64,000 nt of DNA from Clostridium sp. CAG:678 (GTDB taxonomy: Bacteria; Bacillota; Clostridia; Oscillospirales; Acutalibacteraceae). The DNA lies in the NCBI GenBank assembly GCA_000431535.1, contig HF991793.1:1-64000 (forward strand). Direction: 5' to 3'. Positions 60,237 to 64,000 of this stretch are shown one piece after another. A program made the translations under genes and the position numbers. Every line of letters starts with the position of its first letter. The first letter of the stretch is position 1. The notes under the pieces were generated by a model, which worked only from the letters and a program-made list of their open reading frames with translations, was not told where the DNA came from and ran no database searches.

Positions 60237-61013
60237 TTATTTTTTCGGCATATACATACCGCCAACAATCCGGTTCACCAGCCCGGCGGGCAGGATCTTT
60301 TGCAAAACGCAGAATACTTTGTATTTGCCGCCAAGGGTAGCAAGAACAGGCAGGCGCCGTTTCTGCGCGATCTTCACAATCCCTTCCGCCACCTGTTCGG
60401 GGCGCATACCGTTGATCTCGTCATTTTCCATAACTTTTACGCTGCGCGCAATTGCGCCGCCGTATACCTCGTCTCCGGCAAAATCCTTTTGGCGCGCCGC
60501 CGTGAAGCCTGTTTTCACATCGCCGAGGCGAACGGCGCACACGGATATGCCAAACTGCTTTAGTTCGTTGGAAAGTGCAAGCGATACGGATTCCACCGCC
60601 GATTTGGTTGCCGAGTAAAAGGACTGAAACGGAATGGAGAACACGGACGCCGCGGAGGAGATAAAGATCACGCGCCCCCAGCTTTTGCGCAGTTTTGGCA
60701 GCGCCGCCTTTGTAACGGCAATATGCGCAAAAAAATTCAGTTCAAACTGCGCGCGGATCTCACGCATATCGGTAAACTCCACACACCCGGAAACGCCGAA
60801 TCCCGCATTGTTGATCAGCAGATCGATCTTCTCTATTTTTGAAAACGCAGAGTCGATATCAGCCTGATCCGTTATATCGCATTTTATGTTTTCCGCTCCC
60901 GGCAAATCGCAGTCATGCCGCTGAAGGCAAATGACCTGCCAGCCCTCACGCAAAAGAACGCGCGCCGTTTCTTTTCCTATACCGCCGGATGCACCCGTAA
61001 TCACCGCAACCAT
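60237..61013 (-). CDS. Short-chain dehydrogenase/reductase
   Basis: 258 residues, classical SDR: Rossmann TGASGGIG, NNAGFGVSG, catalytic Ser in ISSAASVFS and YSATK. The C-terminus has a hydrophobic segment (KVFCVLQKILPAGLVNRIVGG) that may touch the membrane, as in lipid-related SDRs. Substrate not predictable. ATG 61013 with GGAGG upstream is chosen at MVAVITGASG; six codons further upstream lack an RBS. Confidence 0.88.
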   Translation of the reverse strand: MVAVITGASGGIGKETARVLLREGWQVICLQRHDCDLPGAENIKCDITDQADIDSAFSKIEKIDLLINNAGFGVSGCVEFTDMREIRAQFELNFFAHIAVTKAALPKLRKSWGRVIFISSAASVFSIPFQSFYSATKSAVESVSLALSNELKQFGISVCAVRLGDVKTGFTAARQKDFAGDEVYGGAIARSVKVMENDEINGMRPEQVAEGIVKIAQKRRLPVLATLGGKYKVFCVLQKILPAGLVNRIVGGMYMPKK

Positions 61014-61040
61014 AAAAATTCCTCCGAACATAACAAAATT

Positions 61041-61073
61041 TGAAATATAATAATGTATATAATATATATTTCA
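61041..61073. promoter_or_regulatory. Operator-like palindrome before the SDR gene
   Basis: TGAAATATA (61041-61049) and TATATTTCA (61065-61073), 15 bp apart, just downstream of the SDR -10 box, a position suited to a repressor. Confidence 0.5.
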
Positions 61074-61100
61074 GTATAGCACGCCGGATAATAAAATCAA
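61073..61100 (-). promoter_or_regulatory. SDR gene promoter
   Basis: Minus strand: -35 TTGATT (61095-61100), a 16-bp spacer and -10 TATACT (61073-61078). Confidence 0.65.
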
Positions 61101-61114
61101 TATACTCCACGAAA

Positions 61115-61150
61115 AAAAGCACGGACCCGCTGTTGCAGGCCAGTGCTTTT
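61115..61150 (-). terminator. Terminator of the surface-protein operon
   Basis: An 8-bp stem AAAAGCAC/GTGCTTTT (61115-61122 with 61143-61150) followed by T on the minus strand, after the 79-residue gene. Confidence 0.65.
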
Positions 61151-61192
61151 GAGTGCGCAATGAATAAAAGCGGTGTTGGGGTATTTTAAGAA

Positions 61193-61432
61193 TTATTTAT
61201 AAAGTAATTCTTCAGTTTTTTTTGTTAATCTGTAAGACGGAAGTTGAGAATCTCCTTCTGATATAAAAAAATTCTCATCGCATAATTCTTGCATTGTTTG
61301 AGAAAAATTCTTTTTTTCCACTGGATTCAACTCAATTAAAAATGCATTCAAATACTGTGGCGGTGTCCACAAATAATTTTCAGCAAAATTTAATTCTTTT
61401 AAATGTGCAAATATTTTTTCTCTTAAATTCAT
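61193..61432 (-). CDS. Hypothetical 79-residue protein
   Basis: 79 residues, no signal peptide, predicted mainly helical with a C-terminal beta hairpin; the layout (LREKIFAHLKEL, QTMQELCDENFFISEGDS, PSYRLTKKTEELLYK) recalls a small winged-helix domain. AAGGAG precedes ATG by 10 bases and it begins 20 bases after the large surface gene. It may be a passenger or regulatory protein. Family not recognised. Confidence 0.6.
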   Translation of the reverse strand: MNLREKIFAHLKELNFAENYLWTPPQYLNAFLIELNPVEKKNFSQTMQELCDENFFISEGDSQLPSYRLTKKTEELLYK

Positions 61433-61452
61433 GTCAACAACTCCTTATCGCA

Positions 61453-64000
61453 TCAGTTTTTAATAATTGTAAATGGAGCGCCATTAGATAATTCTGCTTT
61501 AAGCAACTTTGCAGCTTCTTTCGGATCACTTAATATTGCAGGTGTTATCAAGGCATTGTACTGCTCATACCCTTCGCCTGCCTCCCAACCGGTTGGATCT
61601 TCAAAATCGACAGCGGTAATATTCGTCCTGTCTATTGATCGAAAACCTATATAAGTTACGCTTTCAGGTATATTCAGATTTGTTAATTCTCTGCATGCTC
61701 CAAATGCTGCTGGCCCAATTTTTTGTACATTTGGGGGTATTATAATTTCTTTGAGTGCATAGCATTCATAAAAACATGCGTTGCCGATTTCAATCAAAGA
61801 ATTTGGCAGATTTATTGCAATAAGCGAATGACACAAGCGAAATGCTCCAGTTTCCAATCTTTCTATTCCCTCAGACAAAACCACATTATACAGCGCACTG
61901 CAAGAATTAAATGCTTCTTCGCCAATACTCTTTACTGTACCGGGGATAAAAACCGTTTTAAGATTAGTACACTGCATAAATCCCTTTTCTGTAATCGACG
62001 TTACCATTGCGCCATTATATACGGACGGAATAACTATATTTTCAGCAACGGTTCTGAATTCATCTTTAATTGATACGCTGTATGTTCCGTCATCAAGTTC
62101 GACAAAGTTAAGCATAGAAACAGAGATGGGATCTGTAACATCAGCATTGATACTTCCCAAATTATCACTTGTACCGTCTGTATAGTGAATGATAAGCTCA
62201 CCGTTTACGAGTTCCGTTTTTGCAATGCCTCTGCCGTCTTTACCGTCAGCGCCTTTTTCGCCGGTATCGCCTTTATCTCCTTTGGCGCCTTTTATATTCC
62301 CAAGGTTTACCACAGAATTATCGGACATAGTAATAATAAGTTCGCCGTCCACGGATAAAGTTACGCTTTTTATACCTGTGCCATCGGCGCCGTCCGCGCC
62401 CATGATAACGCCAAGGTTATCCGTAAAGCCGTTAGTGTAAGTAAAGATCAGTTCCCCCGCGCTGTTGATCTCCACTTTGGAAACGCCTATACCGTTCGTA
62501 CCTTTGATATTGCCAAGATTCAAAACAGTTCCGTTTGTCAGTTCAACACTCAAAGCGCCTTCCTCTGAAACCGTTACATTTGCGATACCAACACCGTTTT
62601 CACCGGTGTCTCCTTTTTCACCCTTTTCGCCTTGGTCTCCTTTATCGCCTTTTGCTCCGTCCGTACCGTCCTTACCGTCTGCGCCGACTACTACACCAAG
62701 ATTTTGTATCTGCCCGTCCGTATATGTTATGATTAGTTCTCCGGAGCCGTTAATCTCTGAATCCGCGATGCCTACGCCATCCGTTCCGTCCTGACCGTTT
62801 GCGCCGTCTTTGCCATCGGCTCCTGTTGCCTTAACGCCTGTAGATGCCCACGTATTGCCGTTATCCGCCGAAACTTCCCAATCATTCGTTTCGGAATTTA
62901 TCCGTATCTGCGGGCTGATACCGTCTTTTCCATTCTGACCGTCCGCTCCGTCAGCGCCGTTTTCTCCAACTATTGTGCCAAGGTTAATATTCTGTCCGTC
63001 GGAAAACGCAAGTTCAAGTTCACCGTTTTCATTGATCGTAACATTGGAGATACCGTTTCCGTCTTTACCGTCTGTTCCGTCTTTGCCGTCCGCGCCGGTA
63101 GCTTTCACGCCGGTGCTGATCCACGAATCGCCGTTATCGACGGAGATTTCCCATTCGTTGGTCTCCGTGCTGATCCTGATCTGGGGAGATATTCCATCCT
63201 TGCCGTCACTGCCGGTTACTTTGCCCAGATTTTGTGTGTCTCCGTTTGAATAGGTAACAACGAGTTCGCCGCTTCCGTTGATTTCAGTTTGCGATATGCC
63301 AACGCCGTCAGTGCCATCTTTGCCATCTGCGCCGTCCTTACCGTCGGTTCCGTTTTTTCCAACAACTGTGCCAAGATTTGCTGATGTTCCGTCTGTATAG
63401 CTGATCACAAACTCACCGTTTGAGTTGATCTCGGTTTTGGAAACGCCGTTTCCGTCCTTGCCGTTTGTACCAACAACTTTTCCGAGATTAACACAAGTAT
63501 CATCGGAATAGGTAATTAAAAGTTCTCCGTTTTCATTTACATTTGTGCTTGCAACACCGATACCGTCTTTTCCGTCCGAGCCGTCTTTACCATCTTTTCC
63601 GTCTGAGCCCTTTATCGTTCCCAATTTAAGTAAAGTGCCATTGCTCAAAGTGATCTCAAGTTCGCCGTTATCTGTTATCTGAATATTATTGATTCCGACG
63701 CCGTCTTTACCGTCCGCGCCTTTTTCACCGGTATCGCCCTTATCTCCTTTTGCTCCGTCTGCGCCGTCCTTTCCGTCTGCGCCGACTACAACGCCGAGAT
63801 TATCTATAGTATTATCTGAATATGTTAAGATCAGTTCACCTTTTGAATTGATCGCCGAACTTTTAATACCAACGCCATCCGCGCCGTTTGCACCGGCTTC
63901 GCCTTTATCTCCCTTTGCTCCGATAACATTACCAAGGTTTGACCGCTGACCGTTTGAATAGGAAAGTACCAGTTCACCGCCTGATGTAATCTCTGCATTG
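61453..64000 (-). CDS. Collagen-like and BspA-repeat surface protein, 5' end outside window
   Basis: The frame is open across the right edge; 848 residues are visible and no true start is present. The visible N-terminal 560 residues alternate Gly-X-Y collagen-like runs (GKDGADGKDGTDG, GDKGDQGEKGEKGDTGENG) with a recurring 25-30 residue beta unit (pattern GVGI...INGSGELIITYTDGQ.QNLG.V.G). The last 230 residues carry BspA-type LRR_5 repeats (VKSIGEEAFNSCSALYNVVL, LIEIGNACFYECYALKEIII). Collagen-like parts would form trimers; BspA repeats mediate binding. No anchor at the C-terminus. Product is almost certainly extracellular. Confidence 0.85.
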   Translation of the reverse strand, partial: NAEITSGGELVLSYSNGQRSNLGNVIGAKGDKGEAGANGADGVGIKSSAINSKGELILTYSDNTIDNLGVVVGADGKDGADGAKGDKGDTGEKGADGKDGVGINNIQITDNGELEITLSNGTLLKLGTIKGSDGKDGKDGSDGKDGIGVASTNVNENGELLITYSDDTCVNLGKVVGTNGKDGNGVSKTEINSNGEFVISYTDGTSANLGTVVGKNGTDGKDGADGKDGTDGVGISQTEINGSGELVVTYSNGDTQNLGKVTGSDGKDGISPQIRISTETNEWEISVDNGDSWISTGVKATGADGKDGTDGKDGNGISNVTINENGELELAFSDGQNINLGTIVGENGADGADGQNGKDGISPQIRINSETNDWEVSADNGNTWASTGVKATGADGKDGANGQDGTDGVGIADSEINGSGELIITYTDGQIQNLGVVVGADGKDGTDGAKGDKGDQGEKGEKGDTGENGVGIANVTVSEEGALSVELTNGTVLNLGNIKGTNGIGVSKVEINSAGELIFTYTNGFTDNLGVIMGADGADGTGIKSVTLSVDGELIITMSDNSVVNLGNIKGAKGDKGDTGEKGADGKDGRGIAKTELVNGELIIHYTDGTSDNLGSINADVTDPISVSMLNFVELDDGTYSVSIKDEFRTVAENIVIPSVYNGAMVTSITEKGFMQCTNLKTVFIPGTVKSIGEEAFNSCSALYNVVLSEGIERLETGAFRLCHSLIAINLPNSLIEIGNACFYECYALKEIIIPPNVQKIGPAAFGACRELTNLNIPESVTYIGFRSIDRTNITAVDFEDPTGWEAGEGYEQYNALITPAILSDPKEAAKLLKAELSNGAPFTIIKN
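61930..62130 (-). other. Boundary between collagen-like and BspA-repeat parts
   Basis: Coding for MLNFVELDDGTYSVSIKDEF and VIPSVYNGAMVTSITEKGF, where Gly-X-Y sequence stops and LRR_5 repeats begin. Marks the domain junction inside the surface protein gene. Confidence 0.6.

Noticed and set aside
63646-63648. Start codon for the collagen-like protein at a TTG
   Set aside because: It is inside a regular beta unit (ELEITLSNGTLLK), and the frame with the same repeats continues to the window edge.
62200-63950. CRISPR-like or tandem DNA repeat array
   Set aside because: Repeats are Gly-X-Y coding sequence with varying period and synonymous variation, not identical repeats with unique spacers.

Overview
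The window reads as chromosome of a Gram-positive Clostridia-type anaerobe, most like a gut Oscillospirales/Ruminococcaceae relative. The grounds are strong AGGAGG-type ribosome binding sites, frequent TTG starts, single-chain PurL, GTP-type PEP carboxykinase, type III pantothenate kinase, Mini-III RNase, a HydABC-type [FeFe] hydrogenase, an FeoA-FeoA-FeoB operon with the small Cys-rich partner, and secreted Big2, FnIII, LRR, dockerin-like and BspA-like proteins. No tRNA, rRNA, CRISPR array or intact insertion sequence was seen.

Layout. 1-300: tail of a gene resembling a tyrosine recombinase, ending against the 3' end of guaA, a classic integration site. 306-15,185 (mostly minus strand): guaA and purA with a repeated, foldable purA leader; an envelope operon (Cys-rich small protein, Big2 polysaccharide deacetylase, SecB-like protein); pckG; polA-rimI-tsaD; a membrane M28 peptidase; coaX-DUF1015. 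15,469-25,981: a compact one-operon phage structural cassette holding terminase, portal, protease, capsid, connectors, LysM and hub proteins, spike, gp25-like, baseplate J, gp48-like and fibre genes. It has no tail tube, sheath, tape measure, lysis, replication or integrase gene. Beside it lies a broken sigma-factor chimera. 26,635-30,762: hydCBA, a putatively electron-bifurcating hydrogenase operon. 31,000-45,950: surface and secreted region with a decayed membrane gene, an unknown secreted protein, a multiply frameshifted endonuclease/phosphatase pseudogene, an FnIII protein with a 555-bp internal duplication, an LRR/half-dockerin protein, a 2203-residue Big2/FIVAR protein and a PAS-only protein. 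46,192-55,438 (plus strand): purL, apgM, two paralogous lipoproteins, metY, obgE, mrnC. 55,491-61,432 (minus): a GH5 lipoprotein, the feo operon with four palindromic boxes, an SDR with an operator-like palindrome, and a small protein. 61,453-64,000: the 3' part of a collagen-like plus BspA-repeat surface protein that runs off the window.

How it fits together. Purine synthesis is represented by purL, purA and guaA; redox and energy metabolism by hydABC and pckG; iron uptake by feo, which supplies a metal the hydrogenase needs; translation and replication maintenance by tsaD/rimI, obgE, mrnC and polA. The least explained parts are the tail-less phage cassette, the purA leader with two competing helices, and the high-order repeat structure of the giant secreted protein.
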